DNA from: Savagea sp. | GTDB taxonomy: Bacteria; Bacillota; Bacilli; Bacillales_A; Planococcaceae | Direction of reading: 5' to 3' | DNA: 38,124 nucleotides | NCBI GenBank assembly: GCA_030152585.1 | Contig: JASLJC010000103.1 | Span: 1-38,124, forward strand | Shown here: positions 1 through 7,130 of the stretch, piece after piece | How positions within the stretch are numbered: the first letter of the stretch is position 1 | Layout of the letters: each line of letters begins with the position of its first letter | The notes under the pieces: generated by a model | What the model saw: the letters and a program-made list of their open reading frames with translations, nothing else | What the model was told of the DNA's origin: nothing | Databases searched by the model: none | Translations under genes and position numbers: made by a program

Positions 1-141
1 ACGCCAGCGGAATTGCGAGCTCTGAAAATCACCCAAGCAAGTTCCCGGGAAAAACTTGCTTGGGAAGTTGAAGAGCGAGCCCGCGGCAAGCATGCAAATC
101 CGAAGGAATTGTGTGAAAACCCCAACATATATTATAGAACC
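1..141 (+). repeat. Left copy of a ~140 bp dispersed palindromic repeat (cut by window edge)
   Basis: This segment matches the reverse complement of the segment near the right end, with about 14 differences and one indel by eye. Its core is a hairpin: CCCAAGCAAGTT and AACTTGCTTGGG flank a CCCGGG-containing loop. A GCAAATCCG..GGAATTGTGT arm follows, whose partner arm would lie just outside the window. It continues into CCCCAACATATATTATAGAACC, which is also conserved in the right copy. It lies directly beyond the hag terminator. No transposase is nearby. It resembles a REP/MITE-like intergenic repeat, but I do not recognise a named family. Confidence 0.85.
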
Positions 142-154
142 CATATTATCGAAC

Positions 155-187
155 TAAAAAAGAGACTTTCCAAATGGAAAGTCTCTT
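155..187 (-). terminator. Intrinsic terminator of hag
   Basis: Read on the minus strand, AAGAGACTTTCC and GGAAAGTCTCTT form a perfect 12 bp stem with a four-base loop followed by a T run. It begins about 13 bases after the hag stop codon. Confidence 0.93.
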
Positions 188-199
188 GCATTATACGAA

Positions 200-1015
200 T
201 TAACGTAATAACTGTAATACACCTTGTGGCTGTTGGTTGGCTTGAGCTAACATCGCTTGTGATGCTTGAGTTAAGATGTTGTTCTTTGTGAACTCCATCA
301 TCTCTTTTGCCATATCAACGTCACGGATACGTGATTCCGCTGCTGTTAAGTTTTCTGATGATGCACCAAGGTTGTTAATTGTGTGCTCTAAACGGTTTTG
401 AATCGCACCGAGTTTCGCACGTTGTGTCGATACTTGGTTGATCGCATCGTTAATTGTTTCAATTGCTTCGTTTGCAGCCTCTTGTGTATCAAGTTTAAGA
501 CCAGCAATTTCTAAATTATCTGCGTTCATTGCTTCGATTGAAACTTCAATATTTTGGTCTTTGTTTGCACCAATGTGGAAGACTTTATCTTCAAAGCTAC
601 CATCAATTAATTTTTGCGTGTTAAATTCTGTACGATCTGCAATTGAGTCAATTTCTTCTAAAAGAGCATCGACTTCATCTTGCATTGCTGCACGGTCTAC
701 TTCGTTCATGTTCGTATCGTTTGCAGATTGTACTGCTAACTCACGCATACGTTGTAAGATTGAGTGTGTTTCGTGAAGTGCACCTTCAGCTGTTTGGATA
801 AGTGAGATGCCGTCTTGTGCGTTTTTCTGTGCCATGTCGAGACCTTTAACTTGTGCACGCATTTTTTCAGAAATCGCAAGACCTGCTGCGTCGTCTCCCG
901 CACGGTTAATGCGGTACCCTGAAGAAAGTTTTTCTAAGTTTTTACCTACGTTTGTGTTGTTGAATGCCATTTGGCGGTGTGTGTTAATTGCCGCAATGTT
1001 ATGATTAATACGCAT
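200..1015 (-). CDS. hag: Flagellin (main filament protein)
   Basis: Structural protein of the flagellar filament, exported by the flagellar type III apparatus and capped by FliD. The N-terminus MRINHNIAAINTHRQM and the C-terminal D0 helix (SQAMLAQANQQPQGVLQLLR) are classic flagellin ends. At 271 residues it has only the conserved D0/D1 helices and lacks the variable D2/D3 domains, as in other short Bacillus-type flagellins. The start has a strong AAGGAGG site. The gene is monocistronic, with a sigma-D-type promoter and its own terminator, and lies next to csrA-fliW. In B. subtilis free Hag binds FliW and so releases CsrA onto the hag mRNA; the leader here carries the expected CsrA sites. Identification is certain; the regulation is inferred. 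Confidence 0.98.
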   Translation of the reverse strand: MRINHNIAAINTHRQMAFNNTNVGKNLEKLSSGYRINRAGDDAAGLAISEKMRAQVKGLDMAQKNAQDGISLIQTAEGALHETHSILQRMRELAVQSANDTNMNEVDRAAMQDEVDALLEEIDSIADRTEFNTQKLIDGSFEDKVFHIGANKDQNIEVSIEAMNADNLEIAGLKLDTQEAANEAIETINDAINQVSTQRAKLGAIQNRLEHTINNLGASSENLTAAESRIRDVDMAKEMMEFTKNNILTQASQAMLAQANQQPQGVLQLLR

Positions 1016-1070
1016 GATTAATCGTCCTCCTTGAATGTTTGTGTAGTACGTAAAACGTCCTTGTTTTACG
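1016..1070 (-). promoter_or_regulatory. CsrA-binding leader of hag (GGA hairpin plus SD-overlapping GGA)
   Basis: In the transcript an 8 bp stem (CGTAAAAC / GTTTTACG, 1049-1070) displays the loop AAGGAC. This gives ACAAGGACGU, very close to the CsrA consensus RUACARGGAUGU. A second GGA lies in the Shine-Dalgarno UUCAAGGAGGACG just before the start codon. B. subtilis hag has the same two-site layout (BS2 hairpin, BS1 at the SD), bridged by one CsrA dimer that blocks ribosome binding. Visible in sequence; function is by analogy. Confidence 0.88.
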
Positions 1071-1076
1071 CCTGAT

Positions 1077-1095
1077 GTAGGGAAGCTTTCCCTAC
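1077..1095 (-). promoter_or_regulatory. 5'-end hairpin of hag mRNA
   Basis: GTAGGGAA and TTCCCTAC pair perfectly around a three-base loop, just downstream of the predicted transcription start. A stem at the very 5' end could protect this abundant mRNA from 5'-dependent decay. That role is inferred. Confidence 0.6.
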
Positions 1096-1103
1096 TACTT
1101 ACT

Positions 1104-1129
1104 ATATCGGATGATTCTCGTTTTGTTTA
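1104..1129 (-). promoter_or_regulatory. Sigma-D promoter of hag
   Basis: On the minus strand TAAA is followed after 14 bases by TCCGATAT. The sigma-D consensus is TAAA, 14-16 bases, GCCGATAT. The leader would be roughly 80 nt and would include both hairpins. Confidence 0.88.
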
Positions 1130-1229
1130 GTCTTTTTCTCGTTTTTTTACTTTTTTTCTTTAATTTTGTCTTTTTTGTGACATTTCCTCGCTTTTTCCTC
1201 TCTCAACGATCCGTTCTCCTTCTTTACCT

Positions 1230-1263
1230 AAAAAAGAGGCGCTCGTTGTGGACGCCTCTTTTT
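1230..1263 (-). terminator. Intrinsic terminator after csrA
   Basis: AAAGAGGCG and CGCCTCTTT form a stem with a T run on the minus strand. It separates the flg-fliW-csrA transcript from the hag promoter. Confidence 0.9.
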
Positions 1264-1272
1264 GAAATGCCG

Positions 1273-1497
1273 TTATTTTTTTAATAAATTTTGTAACGCT
1301 TCTCGGTCGAGTGCCGGGGCGATGGCGTCTTTGTTCGTTTCTAATACTTCTTCGACGAGTTCACCGCGCACGATGGCGACTTCTTTCGGCGCATCGATAC
1401 CGAGACGGACTTGACCGCCAGCAACTTCAGTCACGGTGACGACGACGTTCGGTCCGATTTGAATACGTTCGCCGACTTTGCGAGTTAAGACGAGCAT
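1273..1497 (-). CDS. csrA: CsrA, RNA-binding translational repressor
   Basis: Small dimeric protein that binds GGA motifs in mRNA leaders; in Bacillus its main target is hag. The 74 residues show the MLVLTRKVGERIQIG start, the APKEVAIVR segment and the RNA-contact arginine at position 44. A longer in-frame reading upstream exists but is rejected: the ATG chosen has an AAGGTGGTGG ribosome site and gives the standard CsrA N-terminus. The start lies inside the end of fliW (13 bp overlap), so the two are translationally coupled, which fits FliW being the protein antagonist of CsrA. The lysine-ending C-terminal tail (residues 55-74) is ordinary for Gram-positive CsrA. Confidence 0.98.
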   Translation of the reverse strand: MLVLTRKVGERIQIGPNVVVTVTEVAGGQVRLGIDAPKEVAIVRGELVEEVLETNKDAIAPALDREALQNLLKK

Positions 1498-2351
1498 GTC
1501 GTTCCACCACCTTGTACGAGAGGCGTTTTCGTCGAATAGCGGCGATCGTTTGTAATCATTTGACGACCACGTTTTGTCGTATTGTTGAAGAGAAGAGGCG
1601 CTTGTGCATTCCACGTCGATGTATGGAACGGTTCGCGTACGGTCACGACTGCTAAAACGAACAACTCTTCTGGACGTTGAATACGTAATGCTTCAATCGT
1701 CGGCTCGTCGATCGTTAAATCGTAATCGTGTTTTGCTACGTACGGGTTCGTGACGACGAATGCAACGCTCGGTGTGTGTACTGATTGAAGGACTTGGAAG
1801 ACGTCTTCTTCATCAAGAGGCAAAATGATCCACTCGTTTTCGTCTTCAAATCCGGGAATCCCTTCTTCAAACGTCCAAATCGCACTTTTGTTTACGGTAA
1901 TTTCTCCGTGAAACTTCGTATCAAACGTCAATTGTACGACCGACTCGCGTACGCTGTAACGTGTATCGTGTGTAATGAATTGAAGTGCTCGTTTATTCTC
2001 ACTATTAAAGAGAAGCGGGGCTTGTGCGTTCCACGTCGATTGGTCAAACGGTTCACGTACTGTCAGTACCGTTAACACGAACAAGTGACTTTCATCTCGA
2101 ACGTCTAACGATGTTGCGACTTCTTCGGTTAACGTGAAGTCGTATTGTTCTTCGAATAAGTACGGGTTCGCAACGATTAGTGCGACTTCTGCATTCGTGA
2201 CCGATTGTAACACTTGGTACATATCTTCATCGTCGATCGGTAAGATGACCCATTCTTTTTCGTCTTCGAAGCCGGGAATCCCTTCTTCGAACGTCCAAAT
2301 GTTTTGTCGTTCGACGACGACTTCTCCGTGAAACTTCGTTTGCAATTTCAT
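1485..2351 (-). CDS. fliW: FliW with two tandem FliW domains (CsrA antagonist, flagellar assembly factor)
   Basis: FliW binds CsrA non-competitively and is titrated by free flagellin. A normal FliW is about 140-150 residues; this one has 288 and is two full copies in one frame. Residues 4-140 and 144-280 align with an exact 140-residue offset and no gaps, with about 80 of 137 positions identical by my count. Both halves repeat TKFHGE, IWTFEEGIPGFEDE, QVLQSV, NPY, TVREPF and STWNAQAPLLFN. The codon at the position of the second start is TTG with no ribosome site, so one fused protein is expected. The last residues (GGGTTCSS) encode the csrA ribosome site. Because CsrA is a dimer with one FliW site per subunit, a covalent FliW pair could clamp one CsrA dimer; this is inference. 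Confidence 0.95.
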   Translation of the reverse strand: MKLQTKFHGEVVVERQNIWTFEEGIPGFEDEKEWVILPIDDEDMYQVLQSVTNAEVALIVANPYLFEEQYDFTLTEEVATSLDVRDESHLFVLTVLTVREPFDQSTWNAQAPLLFNSENKRALQFITHDTRYSVRESVVQLTFDTKFHGEITVNKSAIWTFEEGIPGFEDENEWIILPLDEEDVFQVLQSVHTPSVAFVVTNPYVAKHDYDLTIDEPTIEALRIQRPEELFVLAVVTVREPFHTSTWNAQAPLLFNNTTKRGRQMITNDRRYSTKTPLVQGGGTTCSS

Positions 2352-2393
2352 ATGATCTTCCCCTTTAATCCTTTATCGTCTTTCTTACTTCTT

Positions 2394-2420
2394 CTATCGG
2401 TCGGTGTACGGCTTTTTTTA
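2394..2420 (-). promoter_or_regulatory. Candidate sigma-D promoter for fliW-csrA
   Basis: TAAA, 15 bases, ACCGATAG on the minus strand, in the gap between yviE and fliW. Spacing is ideal and the -10 matches six of eight consensus positions. It would give fliW-csrA expression independent of the operon upstream. Confidence 0.6.
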
Positions 2421-2440
2421 TGACTTTTGTATGATTTTCG

Positions 2441-2995
2441 TTATGCTTCAACGTCAATCGTTAAAGAAGCGTATTGTTCCATCACGCCGCTCACTTTTCC
2501 TCGTTCGTATTCGTGAATGGGCGACTTCACTTGTACGTCGAATGTCGGAGGTGACGTTTCGACGTCAATGTCAGTCGTTCCTTGTTCAATCGAATATTCT
2601 ACGCCGAATCGACCGAGTAAAAATCGCACATTCATCTCGCGTGGTGGAGGAAGAGCAAGCTCTACAGCGATATTTTTCGCTGCATCTTCTCCCGATTCAA
2701 TACGCATAAGACGACTTCCTTCTGATGCACGGCGTGCGATGCCTTCTTGTATGGCTTGCATTCCTTCACGTGCAGCATCTTCCATAATGCGAAGTGGATT
2801 TTTTCGTTCCATCGAAGCCCACGCTTCTGTTTGGTCGATCGTTAATCTCGGCTGTGTCCGTCGTACTTCGACTTTCGCTTGCGGTTGACTTTGTTCAATC
2901 TCTGCACGCGGTTGTTCAATCGTTTGGACCGGTTTATCGATTTGTAAACCGAGACGCGCAAATTGACTCGTCATCGTCAATCGAGGTATTTGCAT
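2441..2995 (-). CDS. yviE: YviE-like flagellar-locus protein (DUF6470 type)
   Basis: Protein of unknown biochemical role, always found between flgL and fliW in Bacillus-type flagellar loci. It has 184 residues and begins MQIPRLTMTSQFARLGLQID, the typical start of this family. The middle is rich in Gln, Glu and Arg. The C-terminal half (from about residue 110) is predicted beta-rich, with the acidic ending LTIDVEA. The start is the third ATG of the open frame because GAAAGG abuts the preceding ATG but sits nine bases before this one. It lies just behind an intrinsic terminator that follows flgL, so its expression may need read-through. Family assignment rests on position and N-terminus. Confidence 0.82.
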   Translation of the reverse strand: MQIPRLTMTSQFARLGLQIDKPVQTIEQPRAEIEQSQPQAKVEVRRTQPRLTIDQTEAWASMERKNPLRIMEDAAREGMQAIQEGIARRASEGSRLMRIESGEDAAKNIAVELALPPPREMNVRFLLGRFGVEYSIEQGTTDIDVETSPPTFDVQVKSPIHEYERGKVSGVMEQYASLTIDVEA

Positions 2996-3020
2996 TGTGC
3001 TCATCCTTTCAAAAGTAGTC

Positions 3021-3050
3021 AAAAAAGCAGTTGAACGCGTCAACTGCTTC
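3021..3050 (-). terminator. Internal terminator between flgL and yviE
   Basis: AAGCAGTTGA and TCAACTGCTT form a perfect 10 bp stem with a five-base loop, followed on the minus strand by six T. It lies a few bases after the flgL stop and before the yviE ribosome site, with no room for a promoter after it. It should attenuate yviE-fliW-csrA. Confidence 0.82.
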
Positions 3051-3053
3051 TTC

Positions 3054-4121
3054 TTATCTTAAAAAGTCCATTAATGTCGGTTGAATAATACGCGCTCCGA
3101 CAGATAATGACGCACGGTGAATCGATTCAGCTGTCATTAAGTCTGTAATCGCTACTTCGTAGTCGATATCTTCGTTTTGGGACATCTGTTTTTTCGCCGC
3201 TAAGTTTTGAAGGTCGAGTCGATTGTCCATTAACTCTGCACGGTTTTGACGACTTCCGACGACTGCTCGTTCTTCTAAGACGAGTCCAAGTGCTCCTTCA
3301 ACGCTTGAAATGTGCGTATCTAATGCGACTTCATCACTCTCTTGTTCGACACCGAGTATTTGGAGATAATGCGCTTGTTCTTCTGGTGTTGCATTCGGGT
3401 TAAACCGAGTGATTAAATCTTGTGCAGACACTTCTTGCGGAATGTCTGTCGTACCTCCTGCTTCATTTTGCATATCGATATGCGCAACCATTAAACCGAG
3501 ACGAGCATCGAGGTCTTTGAATAAGTCGTGACCGATCGTATTGACTTGTAATTCAACACCGTCGAACACTTCAATTTTCACTTCTCGTTGGACACCGTTA
3601 TTTGCATCTGCTTTTAAAACCCATTTGTTAGAGTCGGGTAATTTTTCATAAAAGTCCGCTGCGTCTCCTTTAGGCTCTGCATTCACAAATAGCGGCAAAC
3701 TCGTTTTCGTTCCTGAGAAAATATATTTATCGCCGACTTTCGCATTCGCTACATCATGTAAGCTATCGCGCAATTGTTTCAATTCTTGCACCGTTTTATT
3801 TCGGTCGTCCCACGTCATTGAATCCGTCGGTACGTTCACCGCTAATTCTCGCGCACGTTTAATAATTTCACCTGCATTATCAAGTGCTGCGTCTGTACTA
3901 TCTAACCAATTGTGCACGTCTCCTACATTTCGCTTAAATTGTTCGACTTTCGCTACTTGGTGACGGTACGAGATCCCTTTCATCGCTACGACGGGATCAT
4001 CGGATGGACGGTTCACTTTTTTACCTGTATTGAGTTGATCTTGCAGCTTTCCCATACGACTATAGTTGTTCGACAAATGTCGCAACATATTGTTTGAAAG
4101 CATCGATTGTGTTACACGCAT
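3054..4121 (-). CDS. flgL: Flagellar hook-filament junction protein FlgL (HAP3)
   Basis: Second junction protein between the hook and the filament, secreted through the flagellar export gate with FlgN as chaperone. It has 355 residues. The N-terminal MRVTQSMLSNNMLRHL and the LNTGKKVNRPSDDP segment are diagnostic, and the C-terminal flagellin-like helix ends LSVGARIIQPTLMDFLR. The start has an AGGAGGGG site that overlaps the flgK stop region, and only 14 bases separate the two genes. The D2-like insert (about residues 140-250) is variable, as usual. Confidence 0.97.
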   Translation of the reverse strand: MRVTQSMLSNNMLRHLSNNYSRMGKLQDQLNTGKKVNRPSDDPVVAMKGISYRHQVAKVEQFKRNVGDVHNWLDSTDAALDNAGEIIKRARELAVNVPTDSMTWDDRNKTVQELKQLRDSLHDVANAKVGDKYIFSGTKTSLPLFVNAEPKGDAADFYEKLPDSNKWVLKADANNGVQREVKIEVFDGVELQVNTIGHDLFKDLDARLGLMVAHIDMQNEAGGTTDIPQEVSAQDLITRFNPNATPEEQAHYLQILGVEQESDEVALDTHISSVEGALGLVLEERAVVGSRQNRAELMDNRLDLQNLAAKKQMSQNEDIDYEVAITDLMTAESIHRASLSVGARIIQPTLMDFLR

Positions 4122-4135
4122 TCGTTATTCCCCTC

Positions 4136-5728
4136 CTATAATCCTACTCGGCCCATGCCGTTAATAATTTTATCTAATGTTTCGTCGACTGCCGTAATCA
4201 TACGAGCAGAAGCGTTGTACGCTTGCTGGAAACGAATCATTTCGGTCATTTCTTCGTCGAGTGACACACTAATGACAGACGATCGACGGAATGAAGCAGA
4301 TTCTACCATCGTTAACGTATTTTCTTCGTTACGAATGGCTTGTTGTCCTTTGACACCGAGGTCTCCGATCATCCCTTCGAAAAACATTTGAACAGAAGAA
4401 CCGTCAAGCCCTTCTAACATTTCGTGCTGAACGTCTGATAACGCTTTAGCGTTCGCTCCGTTTCCTTCTTCTCCGTCATTGTTATTGTCACTTGCAGCGC
4501 GAAGTAATGACGTATCGTTTTTAATGTTCGCATTCACTGTAATGTTCGCAGCTGTCAATTGACTATAATCGATTTCGGCATTTGCGTCTCCTTCTTTCAT
4601 TACAAAGAAGTTTTTGTTTTCATCACTTTGTTTTTTGTTTTTCGGTACCCCTTCCGCGTGTTGCTCGTTAAAAGCTTTTGCAAAACTACGCGCGAGTTTG
4701 TCGAGGTTCGCTAAATGTTCCGGATAAAGACCTTTCGTTTCCCCGCCTTCGACATAACCGTATGAATTGACAATCCCTGATAATTTCCCGATTTTCGGTA
4801 ATTCATTCATTTCAAACTTTTGACCTGTCGAATAGTCGGTAATCGGACCGTCGACAATTTTTTTCATTTTTGTCACTTGTAGTGATTCAAACGGAGCGAG
4901 CGTATCGTCTTTTTTCGTGAAGTTCGCATTGACGTTCACCCGTTCAACCCCTTTGACGAGTTCGACTTTCGTACCGTCTGGTAATTTCATCGAAACGGTC
5001 GCTGTACCTTCTGCGATTGCGAGTGCTTTTCCGCCTGATTTTTCGTACGATACTTCTACTGGCATATAAACAGACAATTCATCAATGAGCACATCGCGTG
5101 CATCGTATAAATCGTTCGGCATGTAGCCGTTCGGTTCGATTTCTGTAATTTGTTTGTTAAGTTCGGCAATTTGGTCGAGAATCGAGTTAATTTCTTTTGT
5201 CGACACGTTAATTTCGTTATGTAAGTTGCGTTGGATATCTTTTAAAGAAGCATCCATATAGTTTAATGATTCGGCTACCGCAACTCCACGGTCGATTGCG
5301 ACTGCTCGTGAACCGCCGTTTTCAGGATCACGTGATAAGTCTTGTAGTGATTGCCAAAACAAACTTAATGTACGTTGTAAACCGAATTCAGACGGTTCGT
5401 TTAAGACGTCTTCCATCTGTGTAATCGCTTCTGATTGTGTTTGCCAATAACCGAGTTTTGTCACTTCACCACGGTATTGTTTGTCGATAAATTGATCGCG
5501 AATTCGCTGGACAGAACCTGCTTCGACTCCTGTTCCGATAAATCCTGGCATTTGGGGCGTGTTTAATCCGATTCCCGGATATCCTGCAGTCGGTTGCATG
5601 TTGACACGTTGGCGCGAGTAACCGGGCGTGTTGGCATTCGAGACGTTATGTCCCGTCGTATAAAGCGCAGATTGTTGCGTGAACAGTCCACGTTTATTCG
5701 CTTCTAACCCCATAAATGTTGAGCGCAT
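4136..5728 (-). CDS. flgK: Flagellar hook-associated protein FlgK (HAP1)
   Basis: First junction protein placed on the hook tip. It has 530 residues. The N-terminal rod/hook-type helix contains LYTTGHNVSNANTPGYSRQR, the family signature. The C-terminal D0 helix ends with RFQQAYNASARMITAVDETL. The ribosome site AAGGAGG is strong. It follows flgN by 12 bases and precedes flgL, giving the conserved order flgM-flgN-flgK-flgL. Confidence 0.97.
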   Translation of the reverse strand: MRSTFMGLEANKRGLFTQQSALYTTGHNVSNANTPGYSRQRVNMQPTAGYPGIGLNTPQMPGFIGTGVEAGSVQRIRDQFIDKQYRGEVTKLGYWQTQSEAITQMEDVLNEPSEFGLQRTLSLFWQSLQDLSRDPENGGSRAVAIDRGVAVAESLNYMDASLKDIQRNLHNEINVSTKEINSILDQIAELNKQITEIEPNGYMPNDLYDARDVLIDELSVYMPVEVSYEKSGGKALAIAEGTATVSMKLPDGTKVELVKGVERVNVNANFTKKDDTLAPFESLQVTKMKKIVDGPITDYSTGQKFEMNELPKIGKLSGIVNSYGYVEGGETKGLYPEHLANLDKLARSFAKAFNEQHAEGVPKNKKQSDENKNFFVMKEGDANAEIDYSQLTAANITVNANIKNDTSLLRAASDNNNDGEEGNGANAKALSDVQHEMLEGLDGSSVQMFFEGMIGDLGVKGQQAIRNEENTLTMVESASFRRSSVISVSLDEEMTEMIRFQQAYNASARMITAVDETLDKIINGMGRVGL

Positions 5729-5740
5729 AATGTTTCCTCC

Positions 5741-6235
5741 TTAAATTTGTGAATCAAATGTACCGAGTTTCTGTTTCCCTTTTACCCCACGAACTTCCTC
5801 TTGTGAATAGTTCATCGTCTCTCCGCTCGGAGGACGGAACATACTTAAAGAATAATTAACGAGTTGTAAAGATTGGTACGTCAGTTGTTGATTCAAATCG
5901 TTTTGTCGTTGTAATGCTTCAATCGCATGTAATAATCGATCGCGTGAAACGGTTAATAATTTTTTCTCAATGGCGGAATCCGTCTGTTCAATTAATTCAC
6001 GAACCGTCGGCGAGTGAGACAGTCCGTGCTTTTGTGCATATGCTCGGACCGCCTCTTCTCGTTCGCGGTCGGTTTGACGAATTGCTGCTAAATGGGATTG
6101 CTCGGCCTTTAAACGCTCATCGAGTTTGTCGAGTTCTTCTGTTTTAATGTACTCTGTCTTTTCGGCAGCAACTTTCGTTAAACTTTCATGCAACTTCGTC
6201 AACTTGTTCAAACTGTTTACGATGGCTTGGACCAT
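5741..6235 (-). CDS. flgN: FlgN-type export chaperone for FlgK/FlgL
   Basis: Cytoplasmic coiled-coil chaperone that keeps FlgK and FlgL export-competent (YvyG in B. subtilis). The 164 residues are almost entirely helical heptads, with the QRQNDLNQQLTYQSLQLVNY segment typical of the FlgN C-terminal helix. The first ATG of the frame is only one base after AGGAGG; the second ATG, two codons later, has correct spacing and is chosen. The gene lies between flgM and flgK. Confidence 0.9.
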   Translation of the reverse strand: MVQAIVNSLNKLTKLHESLTKVAAEKTEYIKTEELDKLDERLKAEQSHLAAIRQTDREREEAVRAYAQKHGLSHSPTVRELIEQTDSAIEKKLLTVSRDRLLHAIEALQRQNDLNQQLTYQSLQLVNYSLSMFRPPSGETMNYSQEEVRGVKGKQKLGTFDSQI

Positions 6236-6253
6236 AGTCATCCCTCCTATACT

Positions 6254-6514
6254 TTACAAACGATAATGGCGTAATAAATTTTCGGCTAATTGACGTTTGT
6301 TTATTTCGTAATCACCTGATTGAATTTCAGCTTTCAACGTTTCGACTTTTTGTTGGCGTACTTGCTCAAAAGATGTCGGGGTTGAAAGTTGTTTTGCTTT
6401 AGGTGAAATTTCAAGTTGGTCATTCATACGACGTGTATGTGCGGCTTTTTTCGCTTGAACTTCTTGTAAACGATACGTATTGACCGCTTGCATTTGAAGT
6501 TGTGAAATTTTCAT
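6254..6514 (-). CDS. flgM: FlgM anti-sigma-D factor
   Basis: Binds and inhibits sigma-D until the hook is complete. The 86 residues include a disordered N-terminal half, the DQLEISPKAKQL motif (residues 32-43) and the sigma-binding helices with VETLKAEIQSGDYEIN near the C-terminus, a hallmark of FlgM. The ribosome site AAAGGAGG is strong. It appears to open a transcription unit flgM-flgN-flgK-flgL, with a sigma-A-like promoter directly upstream. Confidence 0.95.
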   Translation of the reverse strand: MKISQLQMQAVNTYRLQEVQAKKAAHTRRMNDQLEISPKAKQLSTPTSFEQVRQQKVETLKAEIQSGDYEINKRQLAENLLRHYRL

Positions 6515-6574
6515 TCTCGCATCCTCCTTTGTTCATCGTTTTACTTTTTGTTTCGCTTTTCAACGAAATGATCG

Positions 6575-6602
6575 ATTATACGACAAAACGTTCATATTAC
6601 AA
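6575..6602 (-). promoter_or_regulatory. Candidate sigma-A promoter of flgM
   Basis: TTGTAA, 16 bases, TATAAT on the minus strand, about 60 bases before the flgM start. The -10 is perfect; the -35 matches four of six. No sigma-D -10 is visible here. Confidence 0.6.
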
Positions 6603-6640
6603 CGTTTGAAAAAGATATTTTTTCTTTTTCTTTTTTATCG

Positions 6641-6665
6641 AAAAAAGTAAAACACGTATTTTACT
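6641..6665 (-). terminator. Weak terminator after yvyF
   Basis: AGTAAAA and TTTTACT flank a short loop and are followed by a T run on the minus strand. The stem is short and AT-rich, so efficiency is doubtful. Confidence 0.5.
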
Positions 6666-6719
6666 ACTATCTTTACTTTCGGTTCTTTTTTACGGTTGTT
6701 TAGGAATATGTTCGTTATT

Positions 6720-7130
6720 TTATTTCCCGCGGCGATGGTACGTTGCACGATCGGAATGTTTCAATGCTTCGCGCAATTCTTTCGCTGCTTCGAATTGGTT
6801 TAAGTCGGTTTCGATTTCATCTTGACATTTGGCACATAATTTTCCTTCTTGTGTTAAAGCACCGCATCGGTCACACGGGTAACCGAGACCGGGGAACATC
6901 GTCGGTTGTAAACGACCTTTTCGTACCCATTTGAACAATAAGTCACGGTCGACGTCGAGTTTTTTCTCGATTTGTTCAATCGTTGCAGCACGGTTTTCGC
7001 GCTTGCGTAAAAAACGGTACACTTCTTCGTATTTTTTTTCTTCATCTTGGGCACATTGTGCACAAACATCACGCAAACCATTGTAATTAAAAAATGCATC
7101 ACATTTTGGACATTGTCTCACTTCTGCCAT
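6720..7130 (-). CDS. yvyF: YvyF flagellar-operon zinc-ribbon protein
   Basis: Conserved flagellar-locus protein of unknown exact role. The 136 residues have an N-terminal CPKC..CAQC pair (residues about 7-28), a MerR/helix-turn-helix-like middle (TIEQIEKKLDVDRDLLFKWV) and a C-terminal CDRC..CAKC pair, so two zinc-binding knuckles are expected. The open frame extends further upstream, but this ATG has the site GAAGGAGGA and gives the family N-terminus. The start lies within the end of comFC (32 bp overlap), so the two are coupled. This layout suggests a regulatory protein; that is inference. Confidence 0.9.
   Translation of the reverse strand: MAEVRQCPKCDAFFNYNGLRDVCAQCAQDEEKKYEEVYRFLRKRENRAATIEQIEKKLDVDRDLLFKWVRKGRLQPTMFPGLGYPCDRCGALTQEGKLCAKCQDEIETDLNQFEAAKELREALKHSDRATYHRRGK

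Noticed and set aside
13..291. 92-residue open frame on the plus strand through the left repeat and hag tail
   Set aside because: It reads through the palindromic repeat and antisense to hag, with no ribosome site; a similar peptide in the right repeat shows it follows the repeat, not a gene.
438..776. 112-residue plus-strand frame inside hag, and similar antisense frames in fliW, comFA, hemH and secA2
   Set aside because: Shadow frames of strongly supported genes on the other strand, with no ribosome sites.
1498..1614. 39-residue N-terminal extension of CsrA
   Set aside because: It is the fliW 3' end read in another frame; the standard CsrA start with its ribosome site lies downstream.
1485..1931. 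Separate second FliW started at the internal TTG codon
   Set aside because: TTG sits at the right place but has no Shine-Dalgarno, and the frame is open from the first domain.
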